From Xylanibacter oryzae DSM 17970 (lineage in GTDB: Bacteria > Bacteroidota > Bacteroidia > Bacteroidales > Bacteroidaceae), in assembly GCF_000585355.1 (NCBI RefSeq), contig NZ_KK073873.1, positions 1,700,703 through 1,764,702 on the forward strand: a DNA stretch of 64,000 nucleotides. Reading direction: 5' to 3'. Below the pieces are notes generated by a model. The model saw only the letters and a list, made by a program, of their open reading frames with translations, was not told where the DNA came from and searched no databases. This document shows, one piece after another, positions 25,984 to 33,098 of the stretch. Both the position numbers and the translations under genes were made by a program. Every line of letters begins with the position of its first letter. Position 1 is the first letter of the stretch.

Positions 25984-28728
25984 TTATTTAGAGGTCATCT
26001 TTTCGTAAAGCCTAAATAGGCACTCCAGTCGAGCTTCGTCATTGGCAAATGGATAACCCGGATAGCAGCTATCCACAATATCGTCAAGAGCATTGTGCGC
26101 TTCTCTGAGATCTTGTGGCATTTTATCTGGGTCGTACATCTCGGCAAGTGTTTTTTCCGGATAACCTGCACGGGTGATAAGTACCTCTTCAGCAGCATTT
26201 GTAAGTTCCGCACGCTTCTCGTCTGTAATCTTAGGGAAGGGGAAAGTGTTGTAACATAATTGTGCAGAATAACGATAATCGGTTTTCAATTTTCCTCCAA
26301 CTGTGCGTACCCATGCCATGTGCATTTTGCTTTCAAGAATACCGAATAGCCATGTCTCAGCATCATAAATGGCGAAAGCTGAATCTGAAGCTATTGTATC
26401 TTTATTTAAATATCCTATTGGAATATATTCACGCCGTTCAGAAGAAACACGAGGAATAATAATTGATTCTGTCTCTTTATAGGCTGAAAAGTAGAAACGA
26501 TTAGGATATGCAGCTAATAGACGTGTGCTTTTTTCAGAACTTTTATTTCTATGTTCACGAACTAAATCTAATTTTTTACTTATTTCTTCTATATTTGAAA
26601 ATATGCGAGCTTGATCATCATTCATATATAAGCACCATCTTTCCTGTCCATTAATGAATTCTTGCGAACCAATAAAACTATGTATTATGAATTTTAATTG
26701 TGGATATTTTTGTAATAAATCATTTTTTTCGAAAGTATCTAAAACTAATTGTCCTCCATCATTTGCCATACTACCAAATCTAAGTACCGGAAAATCAGCG
26801 CTTAATGGACTAGAGTTTCTGTGAATATACGAAGAAGATCCTGGTAATAAATATGGATTTATTTTTTCTACTTCAACTTTATTACTATCGTTATATATGG
26901 TTTTTGTAGAATGAATTTCTTTAGGTTCAACACCTATAACAACGACAGTAACCCCCGCATTATATTTGGCATTATTTGACCACTTAAAAGACTGATATGC
27001 AAAGAATATTTGTGATGTTTTTAGTAAATCTTCCCAAAGTATTGCGACTTGTTCTCCTTGGCAAATTGAGTTAGTACTCACAAATGCATATTTGGCATTA
27101 TATCCTTCAATAAACTTATTAGCCAAATAGAACCAACATGAAATATAATCTAGGCTTTTGCCTTTATCTCCAATAACATATTTGATATCGCTTTTTTGAT
27201 CAACTCCTTGATTTCTACTTCCCAGATACGGTGGATTACCAAACACAAACACTTCATCATCCTTCTCATGTGGACAAACTACATTCCAATCCAGCCTACA
27301 GGCATTGCCACACTGTATCTGTGTAATATTATGCAAAGGCAAAGCTTGCGTATTAACACCAAACGTCTCAAAGAGCTTGTTGTCCATCTGATGTTGAGCC
27401 AACCACAAAGACAGCATAGCAACTTCGTGAGGGAAATCAAGCAACTCTATGCCGTAAAACTGTCGCAAATTGATGCAAGAGCCCATTATTGCACTGATGT
27501 TACCCTCACCTTCACACTCCTGTTGAAGTTTAAGAATATCCATTTCGAGGAATCGCAATGACTTATAGGTGATAATAAGAAAATTACCACTACCACAGGC
27601 AGGGTCAAAAAATTTCATCTTGCTCATACGGCTTAGCAGAGCATTACTTTTCTTCACTATCGACTGACATTTAGTGGCAAAATCCTTGTTACTCAATGCC
27701 CCCATCTCCTTCAGTTGTTTGTTCTGGCGGTACTCCTCATTTTCTTTATTATATTCCTCTCTCAATTCGTCCATGAACAAAGGATTAATCACCTTCATGA
27801 TGTTAGGTACACTGGTGTAATGCATGCCTTGGTTGGCACGCACACTTGGGTCTACCACCGCCTGAATCATTGAACCAAAAATATCAGGATTGATATTTTG
27901 CCAGTCCAGTTCGCCACATTCAATGATAATCTTCCGAGCCTTATATCCCATCTTCGGTATTTGGATATGCTTTGAGAAAAGTCCGCCATTGACATAAGGG
28001 AACTGCGATATAATCTTCATTGTATCCTCATTGCGTTCCTTAATGTCCATCACGTTAAATGCTGCATCAAGATAATCGGCAAGGTCACTGCCATTCTCTT
28101 TGGTGTATCTTACTATAGAGCCTGTGAAAAGATTATTCTCGAATATGCCTGTATCTTCAGCAAAGAAACAAAAAAGCAGTCTGGCTATGAATATATTCAA
28201 ATCATGTAGTTCGCTCTTGCTGCTGAATTCATTGTAAGCACGCAGTTCATCATGCAACTTGGCAAGTTTCTCAGCAGCTTTTACATCGGCCGGATTTTCA
28301 CCCACAGACACGAAACGTTCCACTCCACATAGCGGATAGAAAAAAGCAAAATCACAATAAAGGCGAGCCAAAGGATTCTCATAAGATTCTTTTTCGCGCA
28401 TATCATAAGCCAGAATTGTTTCGCCATCACTTACAGCAACGATCTTTGGAGCAGCTTTTATTACTTTAGGATCAAGTTTCATACCCTCTAATGCAGATGT
28501 TAGCTCAGTAGAATTAACCGGTTTATAACCGAATAGTCCCTTTATAAGTAACCCTTTATAGGTAGATAGTATGCCCTTGCCTTCACGGTATCGGCGTATA
28601 TCTGCATCACTTTTTCCGAAGGCTTTGAGTATTACATACCCCACTTCTGATGAATGTATACGACGCTCTTTGAGAACTTCCAATGAAGTCTCTATATCTT
28701 GATAGCTCAAATTTTGTTTCTTAGCCAT
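25984..28728 (-). CDS. MmeI/YeeA-type DNA adenine methyltransferase
   Basis: A 914-residue DNA methyltransferase. SAM-binding motif I FFDPACGSGNFL is at 373-384 and catalytic motif IV NPPY at 498-501, as in N6-adenine (gamma-class) enzymes. A helical linker follows an N-terminal region of about 300 residues; a target-recognition-like domain follows the catalytic core (to about residue 850). MmeI-type enzymes carry a PD-(D/E)XK nuclease at the N-terminus; here I see no clear D-ExK, so cleavage is probably done by another subunit. First gene of a six-gene operon with a -7 box 24 bp upstream. Alternative reading: a stand-alone type IIG enzyme with a diverged nuclease. Confidence 0.9.
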   Translation of the reverse strand: MAKKQNLSYQDIETSLEVLKERRIHSSEVGYVILKAFGKSDADIRRYREGKGILSTYKGLLIKGLFGYKPVNSTELTSALEGMKLDPKVIKAAPKIVAVSDGETILAYDMREKESYENPLARLYCDFAFFYPLCGVERFVSVGENPADVKAAEKLAKLHDELRAYNEFSSKSELHDLNIFIARLLFCFFAEDTGIFENNLFTGSIVRYTKENGSDLADYLDAAFNVMDIKERNEDTMKIISQFPYVNGGLFSKHIQIPKMGYKARKIIIECGELDWQNINPDIFGSMIQAVVDPSVRANQGMHYTSVPNIMKVINPLFMDELREEYNKENEEYRQNKQLKEMGALSNKDFATKCQSIVKKSNALLSRMSKMKFFDPACGSGNFLIITYKSLRFLEMDILKLQQECEGEGNISAIMGSCINLRQFYGIELLDFPHEVAMLSLWLAQHQMDNKLFETFGVNTQALPLHNITQIQCGNACRLDWNVVCPHEKDDEVFVFGNPPYLGSRNQGVDQKSDIKYVIGDKGKSLDYISCWFYLANKFIEGYNAKYAFVSTNSICQGEQVAILWEDLLKTSQIFFAYQSFKWSNNAKYNAGVTVVVIGVEPKEIHSTKTIYNDSNKVEVEKINPYLLPGSSSYIHRNSSPLSADFPVLRFGSMANDGGQLVLDTFEKNDLLQKYPQLKFIIHSFIGSQEFINGQERWCLYMNDDQARIFSNIEEISKKLDLVREHRNKSSEKSTRLLAAYPNRFYFSAYKETESIIIPRVSSERREYIPIGYLNKDTIASDSAFAIYDAETWLFGILESKMHMAWVRTVGGKLKTDYRYSAQLCYNTFPFPKITDEKRAELTNAAEEVLITRAGYPEKTLAEMYDPDKMPQDLREAHNALDDIVDSCYPGYPFANDEARLECLFRLYEKMTSK

Positions 28729-28751
28729 AGTATGTTTTCTTTAATGTGTTA

Positions 28752-28759
28752 CAAAGTTA
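28752..28759 (-). promoter_or_regulatory. Putative -7 box of the methyltransferase operon
   Basis: The minus strand reads TAACTTTG (TAnnTTTG), giving a leader of about 19 nt. The rest of the 367-bp gap to the divergent hydrolase (28760-29095) is AT-rich; a weak TTAATTTG near 29029 could serve the plus-strand gene. Confidence 0.5.
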
Positions 28760-29095
28760 CTAAAATATTTGCGGAATTACTAAAAAAACAAATAAAAGTG
28801 TATGTCAATATTAAAAACAAATTGATTCACAAAAAAACGTAGTACTTGGTACTGACTTCAATTTCAGGTTCACTATGTCTTACAAAATTAATCATTAATG
28901 TATAATCAATATTCCATATCTGAGCGTGAAAAAATGATGTTACTTTTGCTATATTCGATGTTCTTTACGTAGCATCATTTCTAAATTAAGTTAAGGAAAT
29001 GTACATAAATAAGAAAAATGTATTTAATTTGCAGATGTAGATTGTGCAATGCACATTCAGATAACATCAAATAATTATTTTTAATTAGGAACGCT

Positions 29096-30313
29096 ATGAA
29101 ACTATATTTTAATGATCAGGCATTCTCATTCGAGTTATTGAGAGCAGTTAGTTATTCGCGCTATCACGGCGCCAGTATTGGTGAAGCATTGGCTACAGCA
29201 GCACGCATAAAAGAAGGTGACTTTAATAGTTGGTATGAGGAGTTTTCAAAAACAGCTGATAAGACTGCATTAAGAGCCGAGAAGTGTTTGGAGGGAAAAC
29301 ATAAGACTAGTGCTAAAGAAGCTTTTTTAAGAGCACATAATTATTATCGTACAGCAGAATTCTTCCTTGACGGAACAGACCCACGACGAATGCTGAACTT
29401 TGAAAAGAGTGTGGCTACTTTTGAAAAGGCGATGAAGTTATTCAAAACATATTATGAAATAGTGGAGATACCTTATCAGGATACATATCTGAAAGGCTAT
29501 TTCTTTGGCTCGCACGATTATGATCCAAAGACACCAAAACCAACATTGATGGCTATTGGCGGATATGACTCTACATTGCAGGAACTTTATTTCTGCGCTG
29601 CAGCTCCAGCAATAGACCGAGGATATAATTGTCTGATATTCGAACTCCCAGGTCAGGGACAAGCTTTGCGCACTCAAAACCTCATTATGCGCCACGACAC
29701 GGAAGTTCCTGTAGGAGCAGCTGTAGACTTTATTTCAAAACGCGCAGATGTGGATAAGGATGCTGTGGCTCTATTTGGTATGAGCCTTGGTGGATATTTT
29801 GCTCCAAGAGCAGCTGCATTTGATGAAAGAATAAAGGCTGTTGTTACTTTCAATGTGTTTTATGATACATACGAGTCTACACTAAATCAGAACCCACAAT
29901 TGAAGGTGCTTGAAACTTTGCCTAACGAAAAGAAAGAAGCATTACTGGCTATGGCTGAAGAAAAGAATCCTAGCCTAAGATGGTTGCTCAACAACGGTAT
30001 ATGGGTGATGGGAAAAAAACATCGCTATGAGGTGTTTGATGAGATGAAGAAATACACTCTGCGTGGTGTTGCTGATAAAATTAAATGTCCTGTATTGCTG
30101 ACAATAGGTGAAGCTGATCACTTTGTGTCAGAAGACCAATTACAACAATTGACAGATTCAATACAATCACCAAAGACAGTATATAGATTTACAAGAGAAG
30201 ATGGGGCAGAAGAGCATTGCCAAGAAGGAAATCATGAACTATTCCATCAGGTGATGTTTGATTGGATGGATGACCAATTTAACGTGAGTTCGACGAATTT
30301 AGAACAAAGTTAA
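29096..30313 (+). CDS. FrsA-like alpha/beta hydrolase with IS-altered C-terminus
   Basis: A 405-residue cytoplasmic alpha/beta hydrolase of the FrsA/DUF1100 or 2,6-dihydropseudooxynicotine hydrolase type. N-terminal helical lid (about 1-120), then the fold with LMAIGGYDSTLQE as oxyanion region, nucleophile elbow GMSLGG (about residue 242), acid in IGEADHF, and His in EEHCQEGNHELF. The last ten residues (NVSSTNLEQS) are encoded by the terminal repeat of an IS982 copy that starts at 30277, so the original end was lost at or after MDDQF. All catalytic residues remain, so it may still work. It is divergent from the methyltransferase operon; a link to defence is not shown. Confidence 0.88.
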   Translation: MKLYFNDQAFSFELLRAVSYSRYHGASIGEALATAARIKEGDFNSWYEEFSKTADKTALRAEKCLEGKHKTSAKEAFLRAHNYYRTAEFFLDGTDPRRMLNFEKSVATFEKAMKLFKTYYEIVEIPYQDTYLKGYFFGSHDYDPKTPKPTLMAIGGYDSTLQELYFCAAAPAIDRGYNCLIFELPGQGQALRTQNLIMRHDTEVPVGAAVDFISKRADVDKDAVALFGMSLGGYFAPRAAAFDERIKAVVTFNVFYDTYESTLNQNPQLKVLETLPNEKKEALLAMAEEKNPSLRWLLNNGIWVMGKKHRYEVFDEMKKYTLRGVADKIKCPVLLTIGEADHFVSEDQLQQLTDSIQSPKTVYRFTREDGAEEHCQEGNHELFHQVMFDWMDDQFNVSSTNLEQS

Positions 30314-30806
30314 TTGTCTGTCAACAGTTCTTTCAACATTGATTGTAGGCTTCTTAGGGAAAAGGCAGTATGCAGCCAATGCTCCAAGTGTATTGACAAT
30401 AAAATTATCAAAAGACCGATGTCTTGAATGTTCCACTTGTGCAATGTTCTTAAGTTCATCATTAATAGTCTCAATGATAGCCTTTTTCTTAAGAGTAACT
30501 TGTCTGAGACTTTCATAATAGCTCCTTTCATGTTATTCTTCAACTTAGTAATGAGTTGTATGCCGTCAACGAAAAGCCTCTCAAACAAGTTCCTGCTGAT
30601 ATAGCCTTTGTCACCAACAAACTTGCAGAATTGAAAATCGGCGAAGCCAAATCATCTGCAATACAAAATATTTCAGTAACTTTATCCTCGGTGATCATAG
30701 CGAATATTGTTTGTAATCCTTTGTCTTTCAATACTATAAAGGTACAACTTTTTTCGCTGATCACCAACTTTTTGAGTACTTATAATTCGTCTAACTCACG
30801 TTAAAT
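30277..30806 (-). mobile_element. Internally deleted IS982-family element
   Basis: Both 23-bp ends are present: ATTTAACGTGAGTTCGACGA at 30277 and its inverted copy at 30784-30806. Inside, the transposase is broken. The N-terminal MITEDKVTEIFCIADD joins almost directly to DFQFCKFVGDKGYISRNLFE and RLFVDGIQLITKLKNNMKG, then after a frameshift comes KKAIIETINDELKNIAQVEH to KPTINVERTVDRQLTLF. The length (530 bp) is about half of a normal IS982 element, so the catalytic middle is deleted. The left end has replaced the end of the hydrolase gene. Confidence 0.85.
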
Positions 30807-30953
30807 AGAATAAAAACGCCTTATTACCGCCAGGCAAACTCCGCAGCGTCTTCATAATTACCTATTTTGTCAGAAGAACTTCAGTCTAGCAATTCAGTGA
30901 AAAAAGTAAAACATCTACTGAAATCAAAAAAAAGACACTGTCAATTCATAATA

Positions 30954-30978
30954 TTGAGACTTGAGACTGAGACTTTTT
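30954..30978 (+). repeat. GAGAC-type repeat
   Basis: TTGAGACTTGAGACTGAGAC followed by TTTTT. Differs in one base from the copies at 31072-31095 (inverted) and 31237-31260. Confidence 0.75.
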
Positions 30979-31071
30979 ATTGCAGAAAAAGTATTAGGAT
31001 GCATAATTATTTGACATTATTTTTACACTTAATGTTAATTATTTTCCTCATTCATTGAAATGAAAAGTTAT

Positions 31072-31095
31072 AAAAGTCTCGGTCTCAAGTCTCAA
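31072..31095 (-). repeat. GAGAC-type repeat, inverted copy
   Basis: Perfect 24-bp inverted match to 31237-31260 (TTGAGACTTGAGACCGAGAC plus TTTT). The two flank the AT-only tract. Confidence 0.8.
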
Positions 31096-31215
31096 AAAAC
31101 TATATTTGAATTTCTTGCTTCTAAAAAATATTATATGTAATAATAATGTAATAATAATATAATTATAATATATAATAATATTATATATTATAATTAAGCT
31201 ACAGGAGGATTATTA

Positions 31216-31299
31216 ATGGGATTTGAAACCACATGTTTGAGACTTGAGACCGAGACTTTTTTTACCGTTTGGAATCAAGCCAATAAGACGGGGCCATGA
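31216..31299 (+). CDS. Possible 27-residue leader peptide (doubtful)
   Basis: ATG at 31216 lies 7 bp after AGGAGG, a Shine-Dalgarno far better than usual in Bacteroidota. The peptide starts MGFETTCLRLETETFFTVWN and ends seven residues later. Its core is the translated GAGAC repeat. No homolog is known to me; it may be a chance frame. Confidence 0.2.
   Translation: MGFETTCLRLETETFFTVWNQANKTGP
31237..31263 (+). repeat. GAGAC-type repeat
   Basis: TTGAGACTTGAGACCGAGAC followed by a T-run, in the same orientation as the 30954 copy. Confidence 0.8.
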
Positions 31300-31416
31300 T
31301 TAGGATTCTGCAAAACGAAATTTATGCTATCCGCTACAACGCCTTTGTTTATAGGCATTTCAGAGCCATTTTTTATGCTCTACTTTCTTTACAAATCATT
31401 TTTGTGCCCTAAAAGT

Positions 31417-31447
31417 TTTGAGGTTTCACAGATTTGCCGTACCTTTG
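31417..31447 (+). promoter_or_regulatory. Strong Bacteroidota promoter of the HU-HIG/smalltalk operon
   Basis: -33 TTTG at 31417-31420, exactly 19 bp, then -7 TACCTTTG at 31440-31447. Predicted start near 31452, leaving a leader of about 210 nt before the first HU-HIG gene. Confidence 0.8.
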
Positions 31448-31451
31448 CAAC

Positions 31452-31663
31452 CGTCAATGAGAACAAGGGGCGACGACGCCGTCGGACAGACTGATCAACT
31501 GCCGCAGACAGTTTTCCAAACGCTCGCTGACACCGCCTTCGCCGGACAATACTGCCGACCTATGGAAAACACATTAAACGCTCCTCACGATGAGGAAAAC
31601 GCTTCTGATACAGAAGAAAGCCACAGGCTTCAATACACGAAGCAATATTCAAGAAATTTCATA
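31452..31663 (+). promoter_or_regulatory. Structured 5' leader of the HU-HIG operon
   Basis: GC-richer than its surroundings. Three successive mini-hairpins, each with a 5-bp stem and 3-nt loop: CCTCAcgaTGAGG (31583-31595), TTCTGataCAGAA (31603-31615) and AAGCCacaGGCTT (31618-31630). Another of the same shape, GTCGAaaaTCGAC (32231-32243), lies before the second HU-HIG gene. They may regulate translation or RNA stability. A frame from 31418 crosses this region in phase with the HU-HIG gene, but it starts inside the promoter. Confidence 0.5.
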
Positions 31664-32101
31664 ATGCCAATAATTTACAAGATGAAGCGCATCACCGCGC
31701 CAAACACTTCTGCCTCAGGCAAATATTACGCCCTGGCACAACACACGGGGACTTGGCGAACTCGAGAGGTTGCACGACTGATACAGGCTAACTGTTCGCT
31801 GAAAGAGAGCGACGTGCTCGGAGTAATTTCCGAATTGGTGTGCACAATGAAATTGCTGTTACAGGACTCACAGCGTGTGCAGTTGGACGGTTTCGGAACG
31901 TTCAAAATCAGCATCACCAACGAACCTGTTTCCTCGCCCGAGGACTTTGACCCGAAACGCAACGTGAGGTCGCTGAGGATTATTTTCTGGCCTGAATATA
32001 CTTTGGCGGCTGACGGAAGTCACGAGACGATGCTGCTGGATGGGGCGCAACTGGTCAGAGCACCTGATAATCCTGCCAAGGGAAGACGGAAAGGTAAATG
32101 A
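31664..32101 (+). CDS. HU-HIG family DNA-binding protein 1
   Basis: A 145-residue member of the HU-like, HIG-type family (HU domain fused to an Ig-like or flexible tail) common in Bacteroidales. Start at 31664 (MPIIYKMKRITAPNT) is chosen by match to the second copy (MPVLYKLNKDKRKNS); the long frame from 31418 adds promoter sequence. Core: GKYYALAQHTGTWRTREVAR, IQANCSLKESDVLGVISEL, and the DNA-binding beta arm VQLDGFGTFKISIT. The basic tail KGRRKGK is consistent with DNA binding. It is the first gene of the plus-strand operon with HU-HIG 2 and smalltalk. Confidence 0.85.
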   Translation: MPIIYKMKRITAPNTSASGKYYALAQHTGTWRTREVARLIQANCSLKESDVLGVISELVCTMKLLLQDSQRVQLDGFGTFKISITNEPVSSPEDFDPKRNVRSLRIIFWPEYTLAADGSHETMLLDGAQLVRAPDNPAKGRRKGK

Positions 32102-32120
32102 TTACTCTTCTGTTGTACGT

Positions 32121-32167
32121 ATCCCTCCCCCCTTCGGGGGACTCCCCTTACTCGCAGAGGGGAGAAT
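32121..32167 (+). repeat. GC-rich double hairpin between HU-HIG genes
   Basis: CCCCCttcGGGGG followed by CTCCCC/GGGGAG around TTACTCGCAGA. It resembles a Prevotella REP-like intergenic element or a strong RNA structure. A second hairpin TGGGATgaagATCCCA follows at 32192-32207. Confidence 0.55.
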
Positions 32168-32287
32168 AAAAACAAGACAACAACACAAACATGGGATGAA
32201 GATCCCAAAACGGAATGAAAGAAGCTGAGGGTCGAAAATCGACATTAAGAAGTTCATTCATCACAATCAAAAAAAACACAACAAATT

Positions 32288-32764
32288 ATGCCGGTACTTT
32301 ACAAATTAAACAAAGACAAAAGAAAAAACAGCCGCACTGCAGGATTATACTTCGCCCGTGCCGTACACGTGGGAGTAATTGACACCGAGGGCTTGGCCAA
32401 GATAATGCAGGCCAACTGTACCATCAAGGCTGCCGATATCAAGGCGGTTCTAACAGAGTTGGTCGAGACGATGGCCACTCAGTTGCAGAACTCCATGCGT
32501 GTGAAACTTGACGGACTGGGTTCGTTCAAGATTGGCATCCGCGGAGTTGGAAGCAAGACTATCGACGAATATTCGGTGGCTAAGAATGTGAGAGATCTGC
32601 ACATCAACTTCCAGCCTGAGACTAAAAGGGATGCCACAGGTTTACGCCAAAGAGCGATGTTGGGCGGCGCTAAGGTGCAGGAGGCACCTCGCAATGAGAA
32701 TATCGGCGAGAAAGAGGCTGCAAAAGCCAAGGGCGCTCCTAACGCAGGCGGAGTCACTAAATAG
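32288..32764 (+). CDS. HU-HIG family DNA-binding protein 2
   Basis: A 158-residue HU-like protein, paralogous to the one 186 bp upstream. Shared features: MPVLYKLNKDKRKNS, LYFARAVHVGVIDTEGLAKI, MQANCTIKAADIKAVLTELV, and VKLDGLGSFKIGIRGVG as the DNA-binding arm. The long basic, alanine-rich tail (NIGEKEAAKAKGAPNAGGVT) differs from copy 1. Likely a nucleoid-type DNA binder connected with the mobile element rather than the chromosome; that is inference from context. Confidence 0.85.
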   Translation: MPVLYKLNKDKRKNSRTAGLYFARAVHVGVIDTEGLAKIMQANCTIKAADIKAVLTELVETMATQLQNSMRVKLDGLGSFKIGIRGVGSKTIDEYSVAKNVRDLHINFQPETKRDATGLRQRAMLGGAKVQEAPRNENIGEKEAAKAKGAPNAGGVTK

Positions 32765-32784
32765 CAATGCACTGAGTGAACCAA

Positions 32785-32859
32785 AGACGGTGTGGTTTGA
32801 ACCCACACTGTCTATTCCTAAGAAACAAAACTACGATGGTGCTAATAAAAAAGCACCAT
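32785..32859 (+). other. Two hairpins between HU-HIG 2 and smalltalk
   Basis: AGACnGTGTGG/CCACACTGTCT-type stem at 32785-32813, then a perfect 8-bp ATGGTGCT/AGCACCAT stem at 32836-32859. They probably set the relative expression or decay of the two coding parts. Confidence 0.5.
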
Positions 32860-32882
32860 AAACCACAAAAACTAAAGTAAAG

Positions 32883-32993
32883 ATGAAAGTAAAGATGCCA
32901 TGGGGTAAAATGCTCCGACTGCTTATTACGGTTCTTACGGCCATTGCCACTACAATTGGAGTGACTTCGTGCACAGGGCACGGACCGTTTTAG
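32883..32993 (+). CDS. Smalltalk protein
   Basis: A 36-residue peptide: MKVKMPWGKMLRLLITVLTA, then IATTIGVTSC and a short THGPF-like end (TGHGPF). The hydrophobic core TVLTAIATTIGVTSC is the hallmark of the Bacteroidales smalltalk family, which is usually found right after HU-HIG genes. The Cys after a hydrophobic stretch looks like a lipobox, so it may be a membrane-anchored peptide. Its function is unknown. In many genomes an N-acetylmuramoyl-L-alanine amidase follows; here a terminator follows instead. Confidence 0.88.
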   Translation: MKVKMPWGKMLRLLITVLTAIATTIGVTSCTGHGPF

Positions 32994-33013
32994 AATGAAC
33001 TAAAAACGAAGAA

Positions 33014-33098
33014 AAGGTACTTTCCAAGACACGGAGAGAGAGAAGTGCTATAACAAAAATAGCTTATCCGTCTGTCAGGAAAGTACCTTATTTTTTTT
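33014..33098. terminator. Long bidirectional terminator
   Basis: Perfect 12-bp stem AAGGTACTTTCC/GGAAAGTACCTT with a partly paired inner part (GACACGGA/TCCGTCTGTC) and ATTTTTTTT on the plus strand. It sits between smalltalk (plus) and the convergent thioredoxin-like gene (minus) and marks the right edge of the accessory region. Confidence 0.8.

Larger units (their letters stand above)
30807..31416. other. Repeat-rich, gene-poor region upstream of the HU-HIG genes
   Basis: About 600 bp without a convincing gene. It holds three GAGAC-type repeats (30954, 31072 inverted, 31237) and a tract of almost pure A/T at 31127-31196 made of TAATAATA-like units. Two short frames contain the repeat translated as LRLETETF; one (31216-31299, 27 codons) follows an AGGAGG, but I doubt it is a gene. 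Confidence 0.6.

Noticed and set aside
30867..31058. 63-codon frame with LRLETETF.
   Set aside because: The peptide comes from the GAGAC repeat; the rest is low-complexity and lacks family features.
31418..32101. A 227-codon reading frame for the first HU-HIG gene.
   Set aside because: Its first 80 codons cover the -33/-7 promoter and structured leader; the paralog starts at the position equivalent to 31664.
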